DNA of 64,000 nt from positions 6,344,117 through 6,408,116 of the forward strand of contig NC_069125.1 of the NCBI RefSeq assembly GCF_026914265.1. The letters run 5' to 3'. A model generated the notes under the pieces. That model searched no databases, was not told where the DNA came from, and saw only the letters and a program-made list of their open reading frames with translations. This DNA is from Mya arenaria. Its lineage: Eukaryota > Mollusca > Bivalvia > Myida > Myidae. The position numbers were made by a program, and so were the translations under genes. Below, in pieces: positions 32,160 through 44,539 of the stretch; positions within the stretch are counted from its first letter, which is position 1; every line of letters begins with the position of its first letter.

Positions 32160-34685
32160 TTCAATTTAATTGACAAAAACTGCTACTATTCAACTCATAG
32201 TGACTATCCTATCTATATACAAGAACATTGCAAATTCGCGGGCTCGTGTACATCTCCACAAAGAATGCTGGGTGCATAAAAATGAGATCTAAATGTGCAA
32301 ATTACTGATAGCAAAACTGTACCATACACTTCATATGTATATCTAGATTGTGTTTTCATGTTTCACGCGTATGCGGCATTGTGTTTTACTGCACCCAACT
32401 GTTCATAGACCGGAAAGGCGGTAAAGATCATAAAGCACCGCTTACAGATAGTGATCTTAAATTCTTTAAAGGGTCATATAAAAATTGGTTGACGGGAAAT
32501 ATGTCAGCTTATGGCTGTATTGTGTTTGGTACTGAAATTGAAAACTCGGATGACATGCTACATGTTGGGAATGTTTTCAATAACCCCATATAAAATATGT
32601 GCATGCAGTTATAATTGGTTGTAATATAAAACAAAATATTGTTGTTGTTGTTGGAAACATTCTGTCACATAAGTTTTCACAATTTTAAGGCTATCTTTTT
32701 ATTTCAGTTTAAAATAAAAAATAGTTTCACCCACTGATCACCATAATTAATAATTTTCACGAGTAAGAATGTAAGTTATCATGTTCGCGAGTGAAATATA
32801 TTTTGAATATTTCTTATGTATTTCAAATGGTTTTTAAGAAATTGAATCCATTTACCAGTGCTGTGTGACATGATTTTCATAACGTCATGATAATTATGGT
32901 GCTAAACTGTGAAATGTATGACAATTCAAGACTTCTTTCATATCTAATAACGACTTAACAATTATCTATTATGTAAATATTGATAAAGTTACGTATCTTT
33001 ACCTCAATTAATTTTGCGATGAACGTTTTAGTGTTCAGATCTCATATATTTTCACATTTAAGTGTAGCTCCGTAACAGTTAAGATATCATAAATGAGTGA
33101 GTAAGTGATACGAACAGAATGATTGAACGAACGAACGAAGATGGATGGATGGATGACAGACGGCTGAAACCAACGAACGATCGAACGAAAGAATTAATTA
33201 ATATACTAAGTAATGAATAACATTGTACATTGTATCCTAGCAAATGTGCAACTGAAACCTTCAGTATTTTATTTTTGTAAATTGATGCCATTTCAAACAA
33301 TACAAACCTCCATGTTTTTTATTTAGACGCGATAATGATGCACAAGATTTCATTTGATTCATGTCTGCCAATCGGACTGAAAAACAGTACATGCCATTTT
33401 ATAACTAAAAAGGACGTATTTGGTATCAAAATTATTAAGATGTGCTCAAGCTCTATATTATAATTGAATAAAACATGTGGTTTTAAATAAAATCCGAAAA
33501 GTACAAAACATGAAGTTTAAGTTGAAATGTGTCGCAAACTAAAGAGATTGGTAAGCCCCTCCCCCAATCAATCCGGCAGACCTTTCTTTTTTTAATCTTC
33601 TCTCTGATTGGCTGAGGGCAATATTCTGGCATATTGCGATTTAATTAGGTAGTCACGCCCACAAAGTTATACGTTCGAGGCATATCCTGTCCCCTTTTAT
33701 GGCCCTTGTGACAGCATATGCACAATAAAATCACAACTAGTGTATATTTTAGCTGACTACCTAAATATATAAATAAGAGTTAAATTTCATATATTTAATT
33801 GTAAAAGAAATATCAAGAAAATTATCAATATCTTTTCGCAAACAATATAAATTGAATGTTTAGCAGTAAAATAAACATATTCAATTTTAGCATTAAAAAG
33901 GAAACCAAAATTTATGATTTTCCGTTTGAACGTTAGATTGCAATGCAGTATACACCAGAGCCCCGAAATTAAACTTTGTTGAATCCGGTTAAATCAAAAT
34001 ACTTCTACATGTTATTTCCAATTTAGTTCAACTAAAAACAAAAGGTTAATGAACATAAAGACTCCCCAAAGAAATATTACTGATTCATAAGTGAACGATT
34101 TTCTATTTCATAATATGTTTTTGCAAGCAGTTGAAAAATCGACGTATACAGAATTCATGTTTTACGATCATTTTATTTCTTTGTATTTAACCGATACAAG
34201 AAAATTATATATAGTCTGTATAAAATTATATTTTCTATGCCAATAATATATGTAATCGCATGGATTGTGTACAAATTGGGGGTGCTAACTCTATGATTCT
34301 ACGAGGTGAAGCTTACGCAAGATTGAATTACCCACACTAACAACACATCATTCAAAGAAAAAATACAATTGTACAATTAACTTCAATTAAATGTCCGTCA
34401 TGTCAGTATCTGTGAATAGAAAGGTGTTTAAACATAATTACATGTATGAATAATAACTTTGAAATAAAAAATTCAATTTGTTTGTTTATTTGCTATAAAC
34501 ATGTAATTTGTTTCTCAGCAATAAAAGATATTGTATTGTATAATATAAAATAGATAATTGATGCACTTAATTTGTTATATACAAGTATTACAGTTTGTTG
34601 TAAAAATATCAATCATCTTTTAATACATTAATCTTTTTAATCTATTCATGTTTGGTTGATATCATTGTTCTGTTCATTAAAGTTA
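32160..34685. other. Intergenic, no gene recognised
   Basis: AT-rich sequence. A short tetranucleotide stretch (GAAC then GATG) occurs at about 33120-33165. A CCAAT-like and GC-rich patch at 33545-33720 resembles a promoter or element end but has no associated frame. Confidence 0.4.
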
Positions 34686-34689
34686 ATTA

Positions 34690-35385
34690 CAGTCGAAACT
34701 CGATGGCTCGATATTTTAGGGATCGGCCAAAATACTTCGAGCCTCGAGAATATCGAGCCAAGCGGGATTGCTTACAGAATGTTATTTTTGTATTAATTAC
34801 AAAAATTATTTTTTACAACGTTTGTTATTTGCTACGCTATATCCGTAACATGACTTATTCGATACTTAGAAAATATCATTTGATTTTTTTAATTTATTAT
34901 AAAAATACATTTATGCGAAACAACAAACAAGCAATTTTAAACAGTGGGTAACACAAACATAGCTTATAAGTTATATTTAAAGGCTTAGAAATTTATAGAT
35001 GGATAACAATTAGATACAGAACTGAAAGTGATGGCATGTTTATTCAAATTGTAAAACTATTTAAATTTTGGTAATAACTATTATACCAAGCAATTTTAAT
35101 CGATTCGCACCTTGTGCTAAATGAAGCAAAGCAAACAAACCAAGGTGTGAGATTCTTAACTGAACCCGCGAGAATGACATCAACCCAAGCAAATATTCCC
35201 CACAAAGTGTGAGATTCTTACTTGGGACCGCGAAAATGACTTCGAGCGTGGAGAAATAGCGACCCTGAAGTTATCGGGTCATCCGATCGAATTTTATATG
35301 AACAAAGAGTAAAACAAAAATCGATCCTTTTAATCTGGTTCGAGCCAACGAGGATATCGAGCCATGAGATAACGAGCTTCGACTG
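34690..35385. mobile_element. pogo/Tigger-like nonautonomous element (696 bp)
   Basis: The left end CAGTCGAAACTCGATGGCTC and the inverted right end CAGTCGAAGCTCGTTATCTC form a terminal inverted repeat, with further shared words (GGCTCGATAT, TTCGAGCC). It is flanked by TA on both sides (34688-34689 and 35386-35387), the target site of Tc1/mariner/pogo elements, and CAGT ends are typical of pogo. No transposase remains, so it is a MITE-like deletion derivative. Confidence 0.8.
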
Positions 35386-35389
35386 TATT

Positions 35390-36465
35390 AAATAACGTCC
35401 GCACAACATTGAATATTTTTTGTTTGTTTTTCTTTTATTTGCTTTTAAAGTATTTCTCAAAAAGTATCATTTTTTAATTGTTATTGGATATGTTCTAAAA
35501 ACATTCTGTATTACATTGTTTTGATTGAGTGTTTTGGGTATAATATTTGTGTCCAGATGTTCAAATATCCTATTTTTTCAGGTGAAAATGTCAAGTAACG
35601 TTGTGTATTTCAATTACTGCATGACACTTGAGTCTCGTAAGGGTTACTCCGATTAGGAGAGGCCTCATGACCCAGGTAATTTGTGAATGTTTTCAGGTAG
35701 GTGATACTTTCCATGAGAATCCGGAAATATTGTGTATTTCCACCTAAAAGTGACATTTAAGGGACCAACAGAACCCCAAAACAACGAATGTCTATTAGTG
35801 TCAGACGTCAACACCTTATTTCAACACACACCATCCCGTCTATCAAACCTCAAGATTGATCTGGAATTTCTAGGTTAAAATTGCATTTTGCATTTCAAAG
35901 CTAAAGTCTTACTTGTAATATTTTTACGTTTCGGTATGTGAATCGAACCCATGGCCGCATTCAAGATAAATTACAACAAGTAAGTTTTGATAATAACGGT
36001 TAATTTTATGCTGATATAAGATATGATTTAGAATTCGTTCTGATATGTTTTATCAAATATATTGTCTATGTGTTGACCGAAGATCTCTGCCAAAAGTTTG
36101 CAACAAGATTGGAATATACTATCAGTTTAAAACGGTTGAGTTATATTTATTGATTATCAAATATTATTAAAACGTCGTAAATTATTCATATAATGTATCT
36201 CAGACATCGTTTAATTAATTCATCCAAAATAATATTATACATTAATAGTACAAAATGTCATCATTTCGAGCTAGTGTAATATTTAGCCCAGGCCAGTGTT
36301 GGATTCGAAACAATGACTCTTCGGGAATGTTTGAAATAGACTAGAAGCTACTAAGATTTGAATTTCTGAAAAAGAATGATTGTTTAGCTATTAAGTTAAT
36401 TGACCGCGAACCTCTGTTTTCACACGGTTTTATTTATTAACTATTCAATTTAAACTTAATCTTTA
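35390..36465. other. Intergenic, nothing recognised
   Basis: AT-rich single-copy-looking sequence between the pogo-like element and a tandem repeat. No coding or RNA signature seen. Confidence 0.4.
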
Positions 36466-36900
36466 AATTATGAAATAACATGCGTTTCTCTATAATTTTG
36501 AAAAGAGATTCAATCTGGTTTGTCTGCCTTGGACGGCAATGCCGGGTTTGGCAGACATAAGTGTCTTGAAGACAAAGAAATAAAAAAAACGCATGATTTG
36601 TTTGAATTATGGCTAATCTTTTTATTCAGAATTAACATCTTTAAACTCTGAAATAGCATACATTTCTCTATAATTAAATTTGGTTTGTCTGTCGGGGCGG
36701 CAATACTGGGTTTTGCACATTGTCTTGAAGACATTAATAAAAATCAAAGAAAATGCATGATTTGTTTGAATTCTAGCTAAATATCTTAATCTTAAGATTC
36801 TGAAATAGCATGAATTTTCTTTAATCTTGTAAATAGATTGAATTCGGTTTGTCTGCAAGGGACGACAATGCCGGGTTTTGCATACATAAGTGCTTGTTTA
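36465..36900. repeat. About 165-bp tandem repeat, nearly 3 units
   Basis: The pair of phrases GAAATAGCATG and GGTTTGTCTG, followed by GGCAATGCCGGGTTT, recurs starting near 36472, 36644 and 36799. Between them is ATGATTTGTTTGAATT. Small minus-strand frames here are copies of the repeat. It directly abuts the start of the A' duplication block. Confidence 0.75.
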
Positions 36901-38029
36901 CAATGACGCTTGTCTAAGATGAAAGTTATGTCTGTGTAAAAGTGTCTCGTGAAAGCAATGCACGTTCTTACTAGGCTTACCGACTCGCTCAATGCATTTT
37001 ATTCTTCAAAACAACTATTTAAAACCATTCCCTTTGGTGTAAACCTCATCCCAGTTATTGAGACACAGTATCCAAACGTTAACAGTGACATTTTTCGTGA
37101 TCTTAGGACATGGGAAGAACGTAAAGACCCTGAGACTATTCGGAACACACATATGTGTCAACTTAAATCAGAACAAATGATGTAAGGTAATATAAAGATG
37201 TATCAATTGAACATGAATCAATATAAAATAGAATGTATTTTATTCAAGAACTGCACATTATAAAAATAATATGCAGTATTATACAGGGACGGGATCAGCA
37301 CCAAACAAACTACGGTTTTGTTTAAAGGCCAAAATATTATGGCAGAAAAGACGATCAATGATAGACACAAGTATTAAAAAAACTCAGATTAAATAAATAT
37401 TAAGATAATAAGTATATTCCATAGCTAAGAGTGTAATGTATCAATGTTTTGTTTTGAAAGTCGTATTATTCCGTTATGAAATTCAAATAATTCATGTTGA
37501 GTAGTGAACTTGTTTGTTTCAATTTATAACTAGTTTTTTTTAACCGAAACAGTTGTACCCTTTTGTTAATAAAGAACATATTTCAATTCATTGACAAATG
37601 TAATATAATAGTACACAGTCAAAGTATAATGTTGAACGGATACTCGCGTAAAAGTAGTCTTATTTAGTCATTGCGTCATAAAATCACATTAAACAAACAT
37701 ATTTCTGATGATGAAAATAGACATTAATAACGTATAGCTCTATGTTTCTTATCTAGTTAGGTCTAACATACGTTGTCACACCGATAGTATATGAGTCCTC
37801 TTGGATAGCAAAACTAGATGGTGCAGGTATGACTCGTCGAGTGGAAATTTAATCTTTACAATAAAATCACAAATGAACTTCAAAAATCAAAAACAAAATG
37901 TTTTTCACGATGTGCTATATTATTCACCTTTTTGAGATGCCAATTATTGCTTTGTTGCTGCCGTATTTTGTTTACATGTCTCATTTCTCAATCTTCGTTT
38001 TGCTTAAGCTAATGAATGTTACACATTCA

Positions 38030-38144
38030 ATTTGACAATTTCCATGACAAAGCACACCACATCTATTGTTCACGTTTCACAACTTGATCAACACCTATTG
38101 TTTTAAAGTAGTTAAATATGAGAAAGCGGACTTCCTCTTTCATA
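38030..38144 (+). promoter_or_regulatory. Lectin promoter module retained in pseudogene A'
   Basis: The 28-nt core is at 38076-38103 and ACTTCCTCTTT at 38130-38140, as in gene A. The match stops at about 38144, where the deletion that removed exon 1 begins. Confidence 0.65.
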
Positions 38145-38217
38145 TTTTTGGAATATTAAAACAAAATTATTAATTGTGGTAAATCTTATTTATGAGTAAG
38201 AGGCCATCTTTAAGTAT
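38145..38217. mobile_element. Right-end remnant of the TTAA MITE
   Basis: Matches 10356-10427 of the complete MITE in intron 1 of gene A and ends at the same TTAA. The remainder was lost in the deletion that removed exon 1. Confidence 0.65.
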
Positions 38218-38485
38218 TTTGTAAAACGGGTACATCTGAAAATTTTGAAATAGGGTGCAGTAACACGATTAAGTGCAGAACTTGGAGAACATTGGGGGTT
38301 TTGAGTTTCAAAAGGTTGTAATACATACTCACTTAGGGGCTTGTCCCTGCAGTTCCCATTATATTAAAACTTGAAATATGTAGGTGACTCCGTGTTTCTT
38401 GCTGTTTGCCTATATAACTACGTTCTCTGTTATATGTTTGAAAAATACTCCGTTGTGTTTTACGTTTAAATCTATTATATTGTGG

Positions 38486-39888
38486 GAGAATGTGAACCAA
38501 CGTGTCCAGATGGGTGACTATATAACCAAGGCTCTTGTTATCTAATTGGAAATACTTCGTTAACTTTTGAAGAGGCCAAAGTAAAGTATATTGAATATTA
38601 TTGAAGTGTTTTTCTTTTTACAATATTTCAATTGATGTATTTGAGAATGACTGAATAAAATTAACGTCATGATAAGGTTAAATAGCACGGATAACTATAA
38701 AATCGAAATTTTGCATTACAATCAAAATTAATATTGCGGACATTAAGTAGTTTTGTATTAAGCGAATACACAAATGAGATTCGATTGAGCAAATATAACA
38801 GGAGTATAGTTTAGTATTTTCCTTTCTAGAGCTACTGTGGACAGTACGGCAGTCATCTTGTGCATATCAACCACTCATCAGAAAATGCATTCCTTAAAAG
38901 CTTTGCCGGTCAAATGACACGTAAGTAGTGCGTCATTTAAATTTTTAGTGCTGCTGACATGCTTTGAGTTAATACATGTATATGAAAACAGATTTCATAT
39001 TTTATTTCCCTTACTTTTGTGATACGTACGTTTAAGCTAAGTAAAGGTGGTCTGTATTTGTATTAGAACTGATATTCACAATTATAATACATTCATTAAA
39101 GGAACCCTTTGATTTATTTTATATGCAAATTGAAGAGTTTAAAATCTATATTATTACTGGGTTTTTTGGCAATACAATTGTATTTTACGAAAAAACAGCT
39201 CACAACTGGTGGATGAGTATGGTTATTTCCGAAGGTGGGTGGACTTGGTCAGATGATGGTTCCGAGCCTACTTTTACTGGTAATTATTACAAACTGTTTT
39301 TTTAAAGTAGGTTTTATTTGAAAGTGACAACACCCAACGAATATTAGAGGCATAAGTATTTGCAGATCAATAAATGTGTGAATCGTCTCTGGATAAAAAA
39401 ATAAATGAGTTAATATTGGAGGCACTGAAGGGTTTTTTGAGCTATGGCCATGTTTTGCACATCGACACCATAGGCGATTTCGACACAATCACGAATGCTA
39501 TCATAATACCTAGTATGTTTTTGTTCAGTTATGGCCGACAATGAAGCCGATGTCGACAACGACACTAAGGCTATCACAATATTTAGCCTCTTTTGCTCGA
39601 AGGAAATCAAAACACCGAATTACAATAAAATCCGATTCAATCTGCTCGTGTTCATTTTTGGTATTTGATTTGGTTAGGCTTTGTTTAAATACGTTACACA
39701 GATAATATATGATGGATATTTTGTTATTTAATATATTCTCAACTACATTGCAGATTGGGGCATAAATCAGCCGAATGGTCGACAACAAGAAAAGTGTTCT
39801 TTTTTTACAAATCGGAGAGCTTCCTCTGGCACGACGCTTCTTGTGTGTACTCCGATACCTATCCACTTGTGAAAAAGAAAATAATTAG
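38486..39888 (+). pseudogene. C-type lectin pseudogene A' (copy of gene A)
   Basis: Exons 2-5 correspond to 38486-38580, 38830-38920, 39199-39279 and 39754 to about 39888. Exon 1 with the signal peptide is absent. The acceptor before exon 2 has changed from TGTAG to TGTGG. In exon 2 the conserved Trp of CPDGW is a TGA stop. Exon 5 has two single-base losses relative to gene A, one after the first Cys and one just before the final Cys. Exon 4 is closer to B-D (WTWSDDGSEPTFTG) than gene A is, and exon 5 reads NQPNG before the frame is lost. This is a dead host gene, perhaps once functional. Confidence 0.88.
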
Positions 39889-40533
39889 AAAACAAAGACA
39901 GTATTCGGAAGACTGTTATAAAGGTGTCGAAGTTCTTCGCCACGATATCAAATATCAGGCTAAATATCATTCTGGATAATTCTTAATTATTTACCTTATT
40001 TTTGTAATGTTTGATCCTAAGTTATCTAAATGTTATTCTAGTGAAATCCTACTGATACTTTGAATTGGTTTGGATTGCTGTAGTTTTATTTGGTTAATAC
40101 ATATTGGTTCAACAAAATGTTTTTCATGCACATATAATATTATCTCATGCTATCCGGTAACATAAAAATACTTCGAAATACAATAAAATTCTGAATATTT
40201 TGAAACGTGAAAAAAGTTAAAGAATTTACAAACCTCACATATATATTTGTGTTTTTTACAATACATATATTTCATTGTTATCTAAAGATATTTATAGACA
40301 CTTCATAATTTGATGATATGCTTTAACATTCAATTAAACTCTTTGGTGGAATGGCGTTCAGTTTTTTGTAACAAAATATGTTTTTAAATTTTTTGTAGAT
40401 GACGATAGAAAAGTGACTTTCTTTATAAGATGTTATGTAAGCATGAAAGACATTCGACTCGACACTGATGAGTTCCATTTAATAAGTGTAAAGTTAGTAC
40501 TACGTTCTAAATGCTTTACTTCATTCTACAATG

Positions 40534-40884
40534 TTAAAGTGACACTCTTATTCAAAATCAATACATACACATGTATAACAAGCATAAAATTTGAGTGATA
40601 AACCTTGAACTACTTACTAAATAATGCATTTACAAGATTGTAACCGTGTAATTTATAGCTGAAACGCAAAACTTTTAAATGATTGGTGAATGCTAAAAGA
40701 TTTACTGTTATTTACTATCTCTCATAAGGTAGAAAAACCGTGTTTTGAACACCTTTATTTCAAATTAATCTCGGTATCCTTCATAAGAAGCATTGTTTTC
40801 AACATTTATGCCTCTTTTTTGGAATATTAAAACAATATTACTAATTGTGGTCAATCTTATTTGGGAGTAAGAGTGCATCTTTAA
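40534..40884. mobile_element. TTAA-flanked MITE, independent copy
   Basis: 351 bp bounded by TTAA. Ends are TTAAAGTGACACTCTTATTC and, inverted from the right, TTAAAGATGCACTCTTACTC. The interior is collinear with 10052-10427. It lies downstream of pseudogene A' at a position with no counterpart in the gene A block, so it inserted separately. Confidence 0.75.
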
Positions 40885-43399
40885 GGACAAACTGGTTTAA
40901 TTTTGATCAAATTGTTTATTTGATTTAGTTCTCAATGCTATTAACGACATTAATTGCCTTAAAAACCTTTGATTCCTTTCAGAATCAAATTATATTTTTC
41001 AGTCACATGCACATAATTTTGGTTTGTAATGGTCTCTCTTTTTTAATTGATATATTGTTTTAATTGAATGATTTAACTTTGCTGCAGAATTATTATAAAT
41101 TTATCCAAAACAAATTAATGGTAACAAAGTGTATGTTATAACATATATATTTCTATTTGTGGTATTAAAAATAACTTTTTTTACCTCATTTAAATAACTG
41201 GTTATTATGATTTTCATAACAATATAGTTATAGTAATTTCAATAACTGCAACATGAAGATTACTGTTCAGAATTAGATTTTCTGTCACACGCATAATTTT
41301 GACATTCTTTTGGCATTTCAAAATCAATACGGTATGGCCTGACGTCCATTATGTCAGCTAACATTTCCACTTATAGTTATAGGTAGAAGGAAATACTTTA
41401 TATTCGGTATGTGCATATGCGTGAGTTTGTCAGTGGGTCGGTTTGTTACATTGGAAGATAGTTCATGAAAGGTTCGCCAAATATAAACCATAACGCATGA
41501 AAGAGTTAACGGACATATATTCTTTATGGTGTATGTGTTTAACACCATTCATTTTGCCAAAATTTTAAATCATGACAGGGTTGACGGATTAATAAAACAA
41601 CACACATACTGGTAATCTGGTATACACATTTAACAACAGTTAACACAGATCGAGTTCGACTTTGGTCTTATATAAAAAAAAATCTGGCCCCTTTTCTTGT
41701 TTACAAATGTATTATGTCTATCTCAAAAAAGATGTAAGACAAAAATTAAATAAAAAAATGTAACATAATCATTAAAATTCTTATAAAAATATCAAGTAAA
41801 TTGAAATCGGCAAAACATAAACAAAATAACTAACAGAATTTGGGTAACCTTGTTTCCTTTCTGCAATACTTACTCTCTCTGAAAATAAAACGAAAATAAA
41901 AACAACCAATAGTCAATACACTTAGACAACAAGTAAATTCATTTCAGTTTTATTCTTTAAAATGTGTTGACGTGACGTACCTCAATGCATTTTAATATAT
42001 TTCACCGTACTCAGTCATAAGGAACTTTTGAATATCCTCAGTAAACATCCTGTAATAGAAATATACGTTCTGCTACCGTGCTTGTCCCTGTAATTTGCAT
42101 ATGATAGTCTTTATTCTACAATAAAGGTATCCTATTATACCATTTAAACATATGTATATAATTGACATACTCTCAAAATATGATATATCTTAAGTACAGC
42201 TACGACCTTTTATTTCCTATACAGTTATTGGACGATTCATTTTTCCCATTATATTTTACACACATTTCAAAGAATCCTTGTTAAAGTATTGGCTACTCGT
42301 TTTGATCCTATTATTGAACAGTTTTCAAGAAACATATAGAGCAGAAAAGCGTCCCCTGTCATACTTGAACGAGCTATATATCCATGTAGCTTTTTCCGTC
42401 TATGTCTAGAAAAAACACACTTCAATGAAGTTTTCTATTGCTGACCCACAAGTCACCTCACTCAGCCAAATATCGGAATTCATTTCGGGGCGTTTCGTGA
42501 GATCGGCAAGCGTGAATATCTTCATATAATGATATACTTGTTACATTATGACACTCTTTCAATGCCATGTTAACAATTGTATGTTGTTGTTGTTAATACA
42601 TGCATTAGACATATGTTATAGTTGTTACTACAATTACTAACATACAACCACAGTTGAAGATTTACATTATTGATGGTAGGTGAGGCCAACTTAAGGACAT
42701 ACGCCCCTCCCCTTGAAATAACATTTATAAGATAGGTTGCAAACTAGGTGTAAGTGTTTGAGTAACTTCCCCTTATAACGTGTTAGTTGAATATGACTTA
42801 AATGTGTTAAGACCGAAGTCGAACCATTTTAAAAAAAAAAATTAAGACAGACATGAGATAAAAATAAATATAACGCTTAATGGCTTCGCAATAAAGTAAA
42901 TAATTTTCATTTACTGAATATCGCAATTCGATAAATATAGGAAAGTTGACGTCACTGAGCCTTAATCTGATGCCGTGTTTGAATATAATGAAAAGTATAC
43001 TGATTACAGGTCTGTTTTGAGAAAGGAAGCTTACTATTATACATGACACGTAAATGTAGATGCAACCTTAGTGGAGAAAAAGTGGAAATACATTTATATG
43101 TTAAAACGTTAGTATGACATACAACTTTTGAAAATTATATGTGTTTAATTGACATTTTAGTCAACATTAGCGCGAGAACGCATGTGTCGGCTATGGTGCA
43201 CTCTAACACTTATCGTTATCATAATAGCAATATATTCACCACGTAAAAGTACTATAAGTGTGGTCTGTTGAAATCACTATCATGTAAATCATACATTTCG
43301 GACAAACGTTATCCTTCATCCTAAGCAATACATACATGCATTAGTATTGTTATTCAACCACCTTTTGGGGGGAAACCGGTTAAATCCCTAGTATATTTC

Positions 43400-44070
43400 T
43401 CTCTTTTTTGTTTGACGCAAAGGAATAATGCAACCTTCAAGATGAAAAGTACTAGGGCGTCCAGGTCTTGAGAAAAGTACTTGCAGCGTACTCGTTCAGA
43501 CTTTATCATTCCAGTAATGGGATTATAAATGATATTTATATCTTTAACTAACCAAAATTAATTGATTTTAGATTATAAATCCCAATTTAATACCTATAGC
43601 CCACTTCTGGATTCCCTTACCAAGTGATAACTAGCATCGACTTACTCGACTACGGTAAAGTTCACGACAAACCCAATTACAACTGAAGTAATTATATATA
43701 TATAAAGACATATAAGCATTTTTAAACTGTAATGGAAGACAGCCCAGCCAACTCCCGGCTTACAATCTTTTTTGGGGCCTTTACGACTGACTCAGAATAA
43801 AGTACATATGGAACCTTGGAAAGCGGCAGACGTTTAATTCAAACTCATATTAAATACTACCAAAAATGTCGTCTATCCTTATCCAAATTACACTGGTTCA
43901 TAATTTAGCAATAATGCAGCTATTATTTTGCAAAACGACAGCCCATGGTTTCTTATTTAGATATGGTTAAAAAATATAAGCACATTCTTAACAAGTAAAG
44001 AACATACATTTTGTTCAAACCCGAACACGATCTGAACAAGTCTGGTCCAGTCCATCTAAAAAAATATTTT
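43400..44070. other. Intergenic, nothing recognised
   Basis: Non-repetitive AT-rich sequence between the A' block and the SGNH-like fragment. No feature supported. Confidence 0.4.
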
Positions 44071-44537
44071 TATATATAATGCATTATAGTTATCCTAAGG
44101 GCGTTATTATAGATTTTAAACCCCAGAAAGTTGAGATGTACCCCATCCGGGCGCAAACCACCCAGTTCGTCATGCGTTATATCTTTGTTGAGATACCAAT
44201 GAGCCTCCGTGCGAAGAACGTCAACCTTGTCCAAAAAGTTACACATGATCCCTGTGGCCAAACCAACCTTGGCAAAATGTTTAACCGGCAAGTTACCAAC
44301 TTCGCTTCTAAAAGGGGCAAACAAGCAACTCAAATGACCGCCGACCAGGTCATTACCGCCAAGATGAAGACATATCAATCCCGGGGGCTTATCATGAAAA
44401 CGCACATTTGTTTTTATCTTCTGTTTTATACATTTCAATTTTGCCCCACAGAAGCACAGCCAGGCACAGCCAGGCTGGGTTGCCCTCGGCTGGTTGCCTG
44501 GCATCCCGCCGATTAGGGAATCCCCTATAATCTAAAC
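44070..44537 (-). pseudogene. SGNH-hydrolase-like fragment, fossil
   Basis: The minus-strand frame carries the blocks of the SGNH esterase family: IIGDSLIGG near the start (Ser block), ICLHLGGNDL (Asn block) and RPDGVHLNFLGFKIY (Asp-His block). Similar domains are encoded by some tyrosine-recombinase retroelements (Ngaro type) and other mobile elements of invertebrates, so I read it as a detached piece of such an element rather than a host enzyme. It looks broken and incomplete. A low-complexity Pro/Gln/Arg-rich minus frame at about 46120-46230 could belong to the same old element but is not shown to. Confidence 0.55.
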
Positions 44538-44539
44538 GT

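Larger units (their letters stand above)
36903..43400 (+). repeat. Segmental duplication block containing pseudogene A'
   Basis: Same orientation and order as 8427-14110. The copy starts inside AATGACGCTTNTCTAAGATG and continues through promoter, exons 2-5 and 3' flank. Islands at 41960, 42220-42370 and 43080-43400 match 12790, 12830-12920 and 13860-14110. Extra sequence around 40400-41950 includes an independent MITE insertion. Confidence 0.85.

Noticed and set aside
33545-33720. Promoter-like patch with CCAAT and GC-rich words
   Set aside because: No frame or transcript signal follows on either side; could equally be an old element end.
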